Positions 1 through 14,034 of a stretch of 64,000 nt of DNA are shown piece after piece (the stretch's first letter is position 1; the number at the start of each line of letters is the position of its first letter). Origin of the DNA: Microthyrium microscopicum. Its lineage: Eukaryota; Ascomycota; Dothideomycetes; Microthyriales; Microthyriaceae. The position numbers and the translations under genes were made by a program. The notes beneath the pieces are model-generated. The model was given only the letters and a program-made list of their open reading frames with translations, did no database searches and had not been told where the DNA came from. The stretch spans positions 2,300,070 to 2,364,069 of the forward strand of contig MU004236.1 of assembly GCA_010405405.1 (NCBI GenBank), in the 5' to 3' direction.

Positions 1-55
1 ATGCTTATCTTTATTACTTTCTTTTTATCTATCTATAACCTTATTCTCTTCTTCT

Positions 56-420
56 AACCTACTTATAACCTTATATTTTTTTTTATATACTACGCTCTTC
101 TTTATTATTCTCTTTTAACCTACTTATAATCTTATACTCCTCTTTATATACTACGCTCTTCTTTATTACCCTTTTCTAACCTACTTATAACTTTATACTC
201 CTTTTTATCTACTATGCTTTTCTTTATTTTTCTCTTTTAACTTACTTATAATTTTATACTCTTTTTTATATATTATACTCTTCTTTATTCTTCTTTTCTA
301 ACCTACTTATAACCTTATACTTCTCTTTATTTACTATACTCTATTTTATTACCCTCTTTATATCTACTTATAACTTTACTTTTTTACTCTTTCTTTATCT
401 ACCTTTTCTCTACTAATAAA
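56..420. repeat. 61-bp tandem repeat (minisatellite)
   Basis: The block begins aacctacttataa... and recurs with starts at about 56, 117, 178, 239, 300 and 361, an exact 61-bp spacing. Units are diverged by C/T changes. A partial unit may lie at 1-55. The period is not a multiple of three, so this is not a coding repeat. Confidence 0.8.
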
Positions 421-3230
421 AGTAAGCTATAAAACTTTTATTACTTATTTTATAACTTTTTATTCTTATTCTTTATATATCTCTAGTATTATTAAATAAG
501 TATTATTATTTAAGTTATTTTTTTTGCTAATATTTCTTATAAATAATAATATTAGTAGCAAAGAAAAAAATATATAATTAATAAACTACTAATATTTTAT
601 ATTCTAAAGAAATATTTATTTATATTATATTAAAAGTTTTTTAAGCTATTAAGTTAACTTTACTAATACTAGCCTATTATTAATACTATATTTAAGTTAT
701 AATAAAAGTTTTATTATATCTATAAAATAATTTTTTTTAGGCTTAATTATTACTTACTACTAATACTATTTATATATACTCTTTTTCTTAAATAACTAAG
801 AGCTTAAATTTAGACTAAGCTATTTATACTAATACGTTCTTAAAGTAATCTCTTAATAAATAGATATTTAAAATATAAAAGAAAAGTCTATAAAGTAAGA
901 AGGTAACTTAAAAAGTTATAAAAGAAATTATTATATTTCTATCTTATTAGTCTAACTATATAAAAGAAACTTATAGTAATAAGTTAAAAACTTATAGCTA
1001 ATAAAAGTAGTATAAATTTATAATATAGCTTATAAATTAAAAGTCTTAGCTTTTAAAATAGAACTAGTATCTTTAATTAAAGCTAATAATAAATAATTAG
1101 AAAATATAACTATTTATATTAGAGCCTAATTACTTATTATATTAAGATTATAAAGTTAAAAATAGTAAATTAGATTTATATAAATTAGAATAAATAGTTC
1201 TATTTTAGTATTCTAATACTTTAAATAGTACTATATCTATAATTTTATTTTTTAATTAATATTTAATTATACTTTATTAGGAAAATATTATTTTTTAGAA
1301 CTCTAACTAGAGCTAATACTAATTAATAAGTATTCTTATCCTATCTAAATTAAGTATTAGTTATAATAAACTAACTTATATTTACTAAAAGAACTAAAAA
1401 GAATTTTATGCTTAAAGCTAGATATAAGTAAATCTCTATTACTAACTTCTTAAACTTTGCTAGTATCTTTTATACTAACTTCTAAGCTTTCTTTTAAAGC
1501 TCTAGGGTAAATAAACTATTAGTTTCCTAAACTTCTTAATCCTCTATCTTCTAAATTACTTTATTAAATAGTATTTCCTTTTAGAAGTTAGAGTACTAAG
1601 TTATTAAATTTATAATTACTTCTTACTTTATTTTAATAAAAATAAGACTAGTACTAAGAAAGTAACTACTATATTTATAATAAGTCTAGAAATTTATTAG
1701 TATTAATTTTAGTATTAGCTTTATTATATCTTATAATTACTTTATAGAATAATTTTAGAAATTTCTTCTAAGTATAAGTTAATAGCTAATATCTATAGTT
1801 AAAGTTTACTAACTCTTAATCCTTTTTCTAATTCTCTATAATATACAATCTAGTAAAGTCTAGAAAGTATTTCTTATATAGTATTAGTTAAATTTATATA
1901 TACTAAGTATAAAAAACTTATATTAAGAGTTTTTATAAGAATAAGAATCTAAAAATAGTAATAGTTTTTAATAAGGCTAATTTCCTTATTAGCTAAATCT
2001 CTAATAACGTAACTAATAAAAAAAACGTTATAAATAGCTTTTTACTATCTATAGGTAAGGTTAACCTAAGAAAAAAATAAAATTTATAAATTACGCTCTT
2101 AGTAACTACGCTTATAAAGGAGTTAATAAAATTTTAGATTAAAGACGATTTAAGAAGCCTCCTTAGAAATAATATAGCTAGTAGTAATATTATAATTATA
2201 AGTAATACTTTTATTAGCGTTAATATATATATTATATTACTTAGACTTCTTATACTTTATTTTTATTAATTCTTAATAGTAAGCTAATAAAGTAATAGTA
2301 GTAAGATATAGTCTAGTTTAATAAGTAGTATACTTAGATTTTTAGCTAAGTAATTCTATAAATTTACTAGTATTAATATTAAGAGAAATTAATAAAGAAA
2401 ATCTAATAATAAAAAAGTATATACTACTCTTATTTAAAGAGTCTTATATAAGTAGTAAGAATAGTAATATATTAGTCTTTAGAAGCTTCTTAGTATTCTA
2501 TAGTTTTATACTCTTTATTATTTTTATAATTAATATAAGTATTATTATTCTTCTTAAGATAATTATATTCTATAGTATAGCTATTAAGATTAGTATAATA
2601 AGTATAATTCTTAATTACGTAAAAATTTTAAAATAATTAATTTATAAGCTTCTTAGTATCTATACTAAGAGAATAAAGTTTTAAAGAGTTAAATAAGTAT
2701 TAATTAAGCTAAGAAACTAAAACTAAGACTAATAAGAAAAATATAGAGATTATTATTACTAATTAAAAAAGAGTATATAAAAGAAGTTAAAGTATATAAG
2801 TAACGTAAAGTAGTATATATATATAGTTTCTTAAGTAATACTCTTTAAAATATATTAATTCTAGCGCTAGATTATAATACTCTTATTATTTTAGGTTAGC
2901 TCTACTATTACTTACTCTTCTTTACTATTTTATTCTTTTTAATTAGTTAAGCTTTTAAAGTTTTAAATTATACTAATTTAATACTCTAAATATTCTCTCC
3001 TTATAGAGGAATATTAAGAGATAGTTTTTAATAAGTAATAAGCTTACCTCTTATATCTTTAAAAGATTTATTTATTCTTTTTTCTCTAACTCCTTTTACT
3101 TCTTTAAAATCTCTAAGTTCCTTTTACCTTTATTATCTAGACCTTTACTACCTTAAAGAGCTTTATTATTACTATAGTATACCTAAATAACCTTAATTCT
3201 CTCCTTTCTATACTTTTCTAGACCTTAATA

Positions 3231-3430
3231 AACTTTATAATACTCTAAACTTTTTTATATAACTTTTATAAATTACTCTAGCTTAGTAATAACTTTTATA
3301 GCCTTTAAACCTTTTTATAAATCCTTTATAAACTATTCTAACTTAGTAGTAACTTTTATAGCCTTTAAACCTCTTTATACTACCTTTATAAACTACTCTA
3401 ACTTAGCTATAACTTCTATAAACTTCTACG
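3231..3430 (-). repeat. 60-bp (20-codon) coding-like tandem repeat
   Basis: The segments 3241-3300, 3301-3360 and 3361-3420 align at 60-bp spacing. Read on the minus strand they give a repeated 20-residue unit rich in K, I, V, L and E (core KAIKVTTKLE), interrupted at the same place in each unit by TAG or TAA. Identical stop positions in each copy fit RIP of an original CAG or TGG codon. A coiled-coil segment of a transposon-encoded protein is possible; this is inference. Confidence 0.6.
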
Positions 3431-4204
3431 TATTAATAGTAACTTTAATAAACTACTTTATACTAATAACTAACTCCTTAGCGTTAATAAAACCTAGCTA
3501 TAGCTTATAGAAACTATTATAAAAAAGCTTTAACTTATAGAAATTATTATAACTAATAGAATACTTATTATTATATACCTTAATGTATTAAACTTAATAA
3601 TAAGTTTTATATACTTTATTTTTTTTATAGATATTAACTATAATACTAGTAAAAGCTCTACGCAAAATTTACTAAATTTAGAAAGCTTATAATCTTCTAA
3701 TTCCTAAAATATTATTTATAAAATTAGTTTACAAGATTTACGTTACGTTCTAAGGAACTTCTAGTAATAATAGTAGTTTAATAAATCTAAATACGTATTA
3801 GTAAAGTAGTATAATTTAATATTTATAAGAATTAGTAGAGGCTTATCTTATTATATACTTTAAAAGTAAGTTATACCTCTATTTTTTAGATTATAAGTTA
3901 TTAATTTTTATAGATACTAACTTTTATATAATTTATATAAAGAGAGTAATAATCTAGTAAAAAGATATAAACTTAGTAAAAGCTCTATATACTAGCTAGG
4001 TTATAGACTATTAGATAAGTATTTAAAATTAACTAGTAATTTTATTATAGAGAAGTAATTAAAACTAGCAAACTTTAGAGGATAAAAAGGAAATTATAGT
4101 TATATAATTATTTATAAATAATAGAACTAATAAACTAATTCTAAATCCTAATTAATACTTTTATAACTTACTAAAAAATTAGTAGTAAGATATAATTATT
4201 AAAT

Positions 4205-4402
4205 ACTATACTAAACTTTTTAGGTTAACCTAAATTATATAGCGTTAGTCCTTTATTTAGGTTATCTATTAATAAATACGACCTATAGGCTAGACCTATA
4301 GAAACTTAACCTATTTAGGTTAAGTCATAATATTTCTAAAACCTAACCTACGCGGGTTGTAAAAATATTTAGAGAAACCCATACCCAACCCGACCCAACC
4401 CA
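4205..4402. repeat. AACCTA/TAGGTT palindromes and C-rich edge of the AT block
   Basis: A perfect 12-bp palindrome lies at 4221-4232 (TAGGTTAACCTA). A 9+2+9 bp inverted repeat lies at 4305-4324. Between them is a repeated GACCTATAG-like motif (about 4280-4302). The block ends in a C-rich stretch with CCCAACCCGACCC at about 4379-4402, after which normal-composition DNA begins. This looks like the terminus of an inserted element, but no partner end is visible. Confidence 0.4.
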
Positions 4403-5026
4403 TGCCCTAGCATACTTACCAGCAGCTCCAAATCGCACGAGACAGCCAGCGGGAACAAGCCTTCCACTGTACCTTCGGATGATCCAAATCTCCTGGTCTT
4501 TCAAGAATCCGCGACCACGCGTGTACCCTCGGCCACTTTTCTCAAATATCAGCACGCTGTTGCCGACGCTAAGGACGAAGACGCCGCAGCCACGTTGTTG
4601 ACTGCTTACCTGCGCAACACCATGTCCATCTTCGCCTACACCCCGCAAGGTCTACTCATTAGCCGTTTTATCGACGAGCGAGCGCGTAAGTCCTTCGATT
4701 CCGCATATCTTGCTCGTTGCATCTTCGAAGAGGGTGATCGCGTTTGTGGTACTTACGTCGTTTCCCAACGGGCGGCGCGGCGCGTTGAGCTGGCGTTGAG
4801 TCCGCCCTCGTCGTATGCTGGGCCGGTAGTCAAGGGCGTGATGGTAGTGCGCATTGAACAAGAGAAGGGATGTGACATGTTGCTGTGCAATGAGGTATGG
4901 ATGTGGCGCCGTGAAGATGAGGCGCGCGTGCCAATTGAGGGTGGAATGGGTCGCTGGATGCACGGGTTCTTTGTCAGATGGTTGATGTATCGTGCGCTAG
5001 GGCATATATCCATGGCGAAAAGCTAG
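4403..5026 (+). pseudogene. 5'-truncated gene fragment at AT-block edge, unknown family
   Basis: An open frame runs from 4373 to the TAG ending at 5026 (about 208 codons of normal composition from 4403), without a good start at its 5' end. The first ATG in frame is at 4622, which would give 134 aa. Codon use is that of a real gene: C/G at third positions, and a mixed globular composition with many aromatic residues (for example NEVWMWRRED near the C-terminus). I do not recognise the family. The frame runs into the RIP block at its 5' end, so the gene was probably cut by an insertion or rearrangement there. An intact short protein starting at 4622, or a lost upstream exon, are alternatives. 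Confidence 0.5.
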
Positions 5027-6734
5027 AAAGAAGTACGTCAGCTTGGACGATTTGAAGGATATTGTTCTCAGAATCATATTCAATCATTAGAGCTCACCGC
5101 CCGATTCATTATCGGGAGCTGCTTTTCACCCCGCTACCCACAACAGACGAAGGACCTCTCGTTGGAGTGAGTCCTTACAAGATACTACTCGGTGGGTGAA
5201 AAGGAACTTCAAGGCTGATCGCCTACAATAGCGGGTTGACGTAAAGGCCTCTGAAAGTGCGAGCTTCTGCAAGCGTTACATTCCATTGAATTCGTCCTAT
5301 AGGCTGAATATGTCAAAGAACAAGCCCAGTAGATGGATTAGAAGAAGGCTTCAACGGAAGTGATTTACTTCTTAGTTTAAGCTCACATACATATGCAGAA
5401 GCATACTTTTCTGAAGCCTCCAGTCGTGTAAGGCTTGTGAGCGCGCAACCAGTCTGGTGGAAACGTCGAACCAGGATCTTGTAGGTCTTGGAAGCAAGCA
5501 ACCTGAGGAGTGGAAACGTAGAACCAGGCTCTTGCAGATCTTGGAAGCGTGCAACCAGTCTGGCACAGCAGGCCAACCAGGCTCTTGCTTCATGCAGGAT
5601 CAGCCAATCAATTTCAATTGACACCCAACAAGTTCTTCAATCAGTGACAGATCTTAGGCACAGCCGCTCGACAATATAATATAAAGTAAGTCCACTTCGG
5701 TTTGACAACTCGACGATACTTCAGTCAGCTTCTTGCATTCTTCTCTGAGCTTGAAAACAGGTTGACGGTTGTATTTCAGCCTTCGACTTTGATCTTGCAC
5801 TCTTTTGTCCGTTGACATTCCGCATTCACATGATACAAAGTGCCGAGTTCGATATACTCTGTAGCCCAGTAGAACATGTCTTTTGAATCACAGAACTGCA
5901 AATAGTGACATCTGAGGTTTTTCCCTTTGCTATGAGTATATGAGATATGGTATGTTGCAGCGGCTATGGATGTTTATTTGGTATGAATCTCGAATGATGC
6001 TCGTATTTACATTTTCAGCCTGATGTACTGGTCGAATGGTCGTGCAAAAGTCTTGGCAAGGCTGATTCGCGCATTCGCCATGTTTCCTCCTTCTTTTCAA
6101 GCTATCTAAGCCAGTCTATAAATGCATTATTAAGGATAGTTGTGCTATATCGAATATCGAGAGCAAAACATCCTTTTTCAGATCAGATTATGGTCTAGTT
6201 TGCACTACTACATCTTCAAAGACTATTTCTTACAAGTACTGGTTTGATGTGTTTCTGTTATTTCTCCCACCATTAATCTGAGAACATGAAGAGCTCTCCC
6301 AATCATGTAGAACGCTCGTTTATGATTGTAATCTCATCACAATTCGAGTTTTAAGTAATTTCACCTGGTTCGTTGTTGAATCATGACTTTTTCCTAGGAA
6401 GCTGTCCACGATTTAGTCTCGGACTGGATTGGATACGTGCTCTAAACCGGCGTAGATTCTGGGGATAGGAAAGTTAGACCGTACGGATTTTGTCCGCATG
6501 ATGGACAACGAAAGTATAGGGTTTCAGGAAGACATGCAACATAAAACACTATCATTGAGCAATTCTATATCTATCATCATGACCCGATCCTGCAGTATAT
6601 GAATGTCATAACAAAGCATCAAGCGCAACATCATAGCCCAATCGGGTCAATCGACCGCCTGTTTCTTTTTTTGCTCTTGTCTTCATAATAGCATGAAACA
6701 AATCTAACCTCTTCCTTTTACGATCCAATACGCT
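5027..6734. other. Intergenic, no supported gene
   Basis: About 1.7 kb of normal to slightly AT-rich sequence between the truncated gene and the 3' end of Hsp88. Only short random frames are present. The one structure seen is a 53-bp tandem repeat (5445-5603). Confidence 0.6.
5445..5603. repeat. 53-bp tandem repeat, three units
   Basis: Units begin at 5445, 5498 and 5551 with GCAACC and share the landmarks GGAAACGT, GAACCAGG and TCTTGGAAGC. The third unit is partly degenerate. The sequence is of normal base composition, unlike the RIP block. Confidence 0.7.
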
Positions 6735-9335
<2,601 letters not shown>

Positions 9336-9358
9336 TTAGTTTTTTTGTGTCTGGCTGC

Positions 9359-9366
9359 TTCTAGAA
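9359..9366. promoter_or_regulatory. Heat-shock element core (TTCTAGAA)
   Basis: A perfect TTCnnGAA inverted pair 108 bp upstream of the Hsp88 ATG. Heat-shock factor binds alternating nGAAn units. Only two units are perfect here, so this is a candidate site. Confidence 0.45.
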
Positions 9367-9552
9367 GGCACTGGCACTCTGCCATGCGCTTTCCATGTTT
9401 GTTGGACAGCTCTTTCCCAATCGCGGGGCAACCCGTTCGAGTTGGTGCCTTTAATCCTTGTGTTCGAGGCACAACTTGCCTTGACTCCTTCGTGCCTTCA
9501 ACATTAACATACAACTATTACAATACATACTATCAGACCGATTTGACACAGA

Positions 9553-9606
9553 TCGTACCCAAGTGCTAAAAGTAAAATCTCGTACCCAAGTGCTAAAAGT
9601 AAAATC
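9553..9606. repeat. Perfect 27-bp tandem duplication
   Basis: The 27-bp unit starting TCGTACCCAAGTGC occurs at 9553-9579 and again at 9580-9606 without mismatch. Being perfect, it is probably recent. Confidence 0.85.
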
Positions 9607-9821
9607 TCGCTAGCTATGTTCTAAACTCAGACTCCACGATCCCAAAACTCATCAAAAAATCCATGAGAACAGGGCGAAAAATGCACCTCACCGCCACTGC
9701 TTGACGTGTCAATCGTCTTGCAACCACCAATCACCAGATACGCCTTTCAAAAAAATGACAACCTCATGAATTGAACCGCTGTCCTGCAAAAAGAGGGAAG
9801 GCGCGCGGAGGCTGTTCAATT

Positions 9822-9829
9822 TTCTCGAA
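9822..9829. promoter_or_regulatory. Second TTCnnGAA candidate heat-shock element
   Basis: TTCTCGAA lies 571 bp upstream of the Hsp88 start. Same motif class as the proximal site; a chance occurrence is possible at this distance. Confidence 0.25.
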
Positions 9830-10721
9830 ATAAAGACAAAAGTCAGATTTTCAGCAACTTCCCTGATGAAAAATCCTCCCAAACAGTCATATATACCTGC
9901 TGCCTGCACGCGATCCTACAGGTAATGATTGGTTGAGGCTGACCACGTCGCCAGTGACCGGTCAACAGTGAAAGTGAGGTTCCGCCCGGTCACCATAGCA
10001 ATCAAAGAGACAACTCACGCATCCAAAAGTACTGTAGAGAAGCAAAAGAGAAGAAGTTAGTTGGATGGTGTGAGGCGTATATTTCCCACTTCAATTGGAA
10101 GCTGTATTAAACTAATATCCACACAATCGCCTCACAGTATCGAATGCCAAGTGCCGAAACAATAACAAGAAACAGGTAATCGTTATCAAGTCGAAGAGTA
10201 GAAAGATTTCGGCTATAATGAAAACAGAGCAACTACAGCAAAATCAATAACACAAAAGCCTTTCCATTTCGCAGCTTTTGCAAATCTAACCTACTCCCAA
10301 TAACACGCCCGGTCTTCGGCAAAGCAATTCCATACTCCCGTTCATGATATGATTTAGTTCCCTTCCACTCGATTTCCTTTACAATATCGGTACTATGAAA
10401 AATGCAAAACGCATCTGAAGAATAAAGCCGGAGGTCAGATGGTGTTCTTGAGGTATTTGATGAGTTTGAAGAGTTTGTGTGTTTTATAGAGAGAAGATGG
10501 GCCATGATGAGTGGTGTTCGTATATAGTCCAGTCCGCCTAGGTGGTTTGGTTGGAGTTTCAGATTCTCTGAATCTCTTTTTGCTTCGCTTTCAGATTGGG
10601 TTATGGCTGCGATTAGCATATTTCGATGTGGAGCCACTGGCCAATAGTGTATGAGATGACTCAAACTGAATCACTACTTTATCAGGCGATAATCAGGCAA
10701 ATTGGATGTAGACCGCGATCC

Positions 10722-13700
10722 CTATTGTTGGCCTACTCTCGCTTTTCTTCGGAACGTGAATAGAGCCATCACCTTCTTCGCCGCGCCCGAGCTACCCGAA
10801 TGATCGCCTTGTTGATCATATCCGTCATTGAAGTTACGGCGTTTATGCAAGACCGAGGGTTTTGAGCCGTGCCGCGAAGAGTTGTAATCAACTGAAGGGC
10901 GAGAGTTCATGGCCGCTGGTTGCGCATAGCCGTAATCCATATCGGGAGCCACATTATGCTGTTGCTCTTGCCGCCGACCGGCAGGTGGAGTTGGGGTTCC
11001 TCGATCTATTGGACTCTCAGGGTAACTGTAATCTCCAGCGAAAGCCTGGGATGGTGGATATGGATTTGGGTACGGTTGAGACGTAGGTGCTACCGGCTTT
11101 CGATTTGATGCGGAGTTGTTTGGCCGGTCAAGAGTCGAGTCGTACAATGCATGAATAGAATCGTTCGTTGTGCTTCTCGAAGGTGATCTGCTCTCCCCAC
11201 GACCGAATGCTATTCGCGGTCGAGGTTCAGGCCGATAATTGGGATCTTTGTCTTCTTTGCGCCCAAATGATGGAATAAAACTGAAACGTCGGGAAGACCG
11301 CTTGCTCTCGGGTTGGTCGTCCTTTGGAGTACTACTCTTTCGACTGAAACTGAAGCTCGTTCTTCTCGAGTCTGATGATTTTCTTGGTTCAGCAGGAGCG
11401 CCACCAGAAGCGAGGTTATTGTCATTGTGCATAGGCTTTGTCATGCTGACAGGTGGATATTTCTTCGACTTACGAGGTTTTTCTTCATCATCTCCTTTGC
11501 CACCAAAGAGTGATCCTCGTTTCGAAAATCCAAGCTTCTCACTGAGACCACTGAGAGTATTAGACCGTCGATGGCCGCTAGCCTTGCCATGCCCTTGACC
11601 GGGAACAGCAGATGTCACAGTCTGTGGATAACCTTGGCTATATTCAGAATCATCTGGTCCCATGTATGATCGACGATCACGCCCAGGCATTTCGTCGCCA
11701 TTGTAAGATGCGAGTCGAGGCTGCGATATACGGCCTTGGGCCTGTTCTCTCGCAACAGCAACTGCAGGTTGCCCGTACGAGCCCCGAGAAGGTAATCTAT
11801 TGGCCGCCAAAGAACCACCAGTTGTAGGTCTTTGTGAAGTAACATTCTCTGATACTGCACGTGGCTGCTCCCGGGCAGGACGTGTTGGTGGCTGCATGGA
11901 AGCAGCAGCAGGATTTCTCGAATAGTCCGCACCAGAACCTGAAACTTCGATCGGGCCTTGACTTCCAGTTCTTGCTCGAGTCTTTGCTGATGATGGATCT
12001 GGACGGGTATTTGGTGACTGTGGTGCAACATATTCAACTTGTACAGTCCGACGCTTTGCGTCACGAGGCGTTTTGGCCTCAGCGTTTGGATCCACTTGAC
12101 CAGTTTTGGGGGCAAGACCGCCAACTTGCGGTGGCTGTCGAGCTCCATGAGCCTTGGACGTTGGTTCTCGAACAGATGCGCTACGAGCAAGATGTGGCAC
12201 TTCATTATATCCTGTAAAAGCTGTTAGTTGAGGATTTCCCGAGGAAAGGACAGGTAACATACCTGAGGGCACCGTTGTGTTCGAAATATCCTTGGTGGTC
12301 GTGGTGCTACTTGTGATGAGTCCAACAACATGGGCATATTCACTAAGCCAGCTGTGTCTTGCAATCTCGAACAAATCGGCGCGTTTCCGTGGATCAGGGA
12401 CAAGGATGCGCTTCAGAAGATCTCGGGCATGTGGTGTGACGTATTCCGGAAATATCAGTGGAGTCGATACGATGTACTTGTATAGAAGGTTGATGTTGTC
12501 ACCTTCAGGATTGTCTGGATCGTCATCAAAGGGTAGATAACCTGCCAGCATAGCGTACTTTCAAGAAGTTAGAGCAACTCCAGACTCAGGCGTGCTAAGT
12601 ACTTACCAGAATAACACCACAGCTCCATACGTCGACTTTGCGGCCAGTGTATAGAGAATCCGTCACAACAAGCTCAGGAGCCGCATAGCACGGGCTACCG
12701 CAGCTTGTCTGCATCAAATCTCCTCTTCGGTGACCTTCGTCATCAGTATGATCAAGACCCAAGCGCTTGACAAAGTCCTTGTTCGTCAAATTATACTCGA
12801 TTTCGTCCGTAAGATTATCATTTGAATTGAACGTGTTGGCGAAACCAAAATCTGTAATAATGATGTTCCGGTTCCTATCCAGTAGGAGGTTCTCAAGTTT
12901 CAAGTCGCGATGTACGATACCTTTCTTGTGAAGGTATCCTACGCCAGAAATTAGTTGAGCGAACAAGCGACGGGCCGCATTGTCCTTGAGATATCTGTTT
13001 TGTAGAATATAATCAAAAAGCTCTCCTCCAGATGCATATTCCAGGATGATTCCAATATGCCGTTCTGTTTCCACCATTTCGTGCAAGCGAACAATATTCG
13101 GGTGCTCTAATTCGCGAAGGATGGCGATTTCTCTATATATCTTGGGTAGTCGAGTTGGGTTGCTGCCGAGAGTCTCTCGTCGGATAAGCTTGATAGCAAC
13201 CTGCGTAGAGCCATCTCGTTTCCAGCCCATCTTGACTTTGCCAAACTCTCCTTCGCCGAGGGTTTGACCAAGGATGTATTCGCCAAATTTTACTTCTTTG
13301 CGTCGTCCACTTTGGCCCTCATGACGGCTGCCTTGTCGCGTATGACGAGTGCTGGATGAATCTTCAGCAGTTGGTGTTGCAACAGCCGTAGTGCTTGATT
13401 CATAGCCTGTGCCATTAGATCCAGTGACAGGCAATGGCCGCGCTTCGGCTGCGCGAGCCTGATCCCGAGCAACGTCCTCAGCAGGATCGGAGATAACAAG
13501 ACGGTTGATTATGGTACTCTCTTCGTGAGGTAATGAAGGTCGAGAAGCTTCCGCACTTCTGCTAGCAGAGGTTGGCTCGCGAGGAGATTGCTGCGCCCGA
13601 CGGCGGGAACTATTATCATCGGCCATTGTGCTTGATTGGGCGGTTCGTGGAGTTTGTGAAGGTGCAGGATCGTATTTCGGGGACGGAGCTCCAGCAGAAG

Positions 13701-14034
13701 TAGGAGGAGATCGATGAGAAGAAGAAATTCTAGGGGGCACTGATGGGCCTGAGCCAGCGGGTGAACCGGTCGGAGATGCGTGCGAAGCAAACGGTTGTGG
13801 TGCAGCGCGCGGCGTGGTCATATCTGAACCGTTCGAAACGGTTGGGGATGGATATTGGGGTTGGACAGAAGCGTTCGGGGTATTGGCATTGCTGGTACGC
13901 GTTGAAGATTTCCTAGCAGTATTGGTGGATGAAGGCGATTGCTGGAGATAAACTTGGTCGCGCGCAGCAACAGAATAACCTTGCCGGTGGGATACAGCAG
14001 AAGTACTTGGCTGGACAGCGGCGGCAGACGACAT
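10722..14034 (-). CDS. Ser/Thr protein kinase, Kin4/KfsA-like
   Basis: Exons: 14034-12607, 12557-12263, 12211-10722; 1070 aa. Residues 1 to about 265 are a Ser/Pro/Thr-rich disordered leader. The kinase domain follows with glycine loop [11 protein letters not shown], catalytic loop [14 protein letters not shown] motif ITDFGFAN and APELV, then [13 protein letters not shown] after intron 1. Between DFG and APE sits an insertion ([15 protein letters not shown]). A long low-complexity tail ends with a basic [18 protein letters not shown] segment. This layout fits the fungal Kin4 family (yeast Kin4 acts in the spindle-position checkpoint; Aspergillus KfsA is septum-associated). The 49-nt intron interrupts VILYAML. 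The 51-nt intron (12212-12262) has GTATGT, CTAAC and TTACAG but no stop in frame. An alternative in-frame ATG lies at 14088. Confidence 0.88.

Larger units (their letters stand above)
1..4340. repeat. RIP-degraded AT-rich repeat block
   Basis: The sequence is almost entirely A and T, with C left mainly in CpT/CpC and G in ApG/GpG context. CpA and TpG are nearly absent over more than 4 kb, as expected from heavy repeat-induced point mutation. No intact gene is present. On the minus strand between about 3480 and 3060 a coding-like reading frame persists, interrupted by TAG/TAA at repeated positions, so at least part is probably a dead transposable element. The class cannot be named from what remains. 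Other parts hold no recognisable structure beyond the repeats listed separately. Confidence 0.85.

Noticed and set aside
10233-10664. 143-codon minus-strand frame downstream of the kinase
   Set aside because: No motif and biased composition; most likely the kinase 3' untranslated region.
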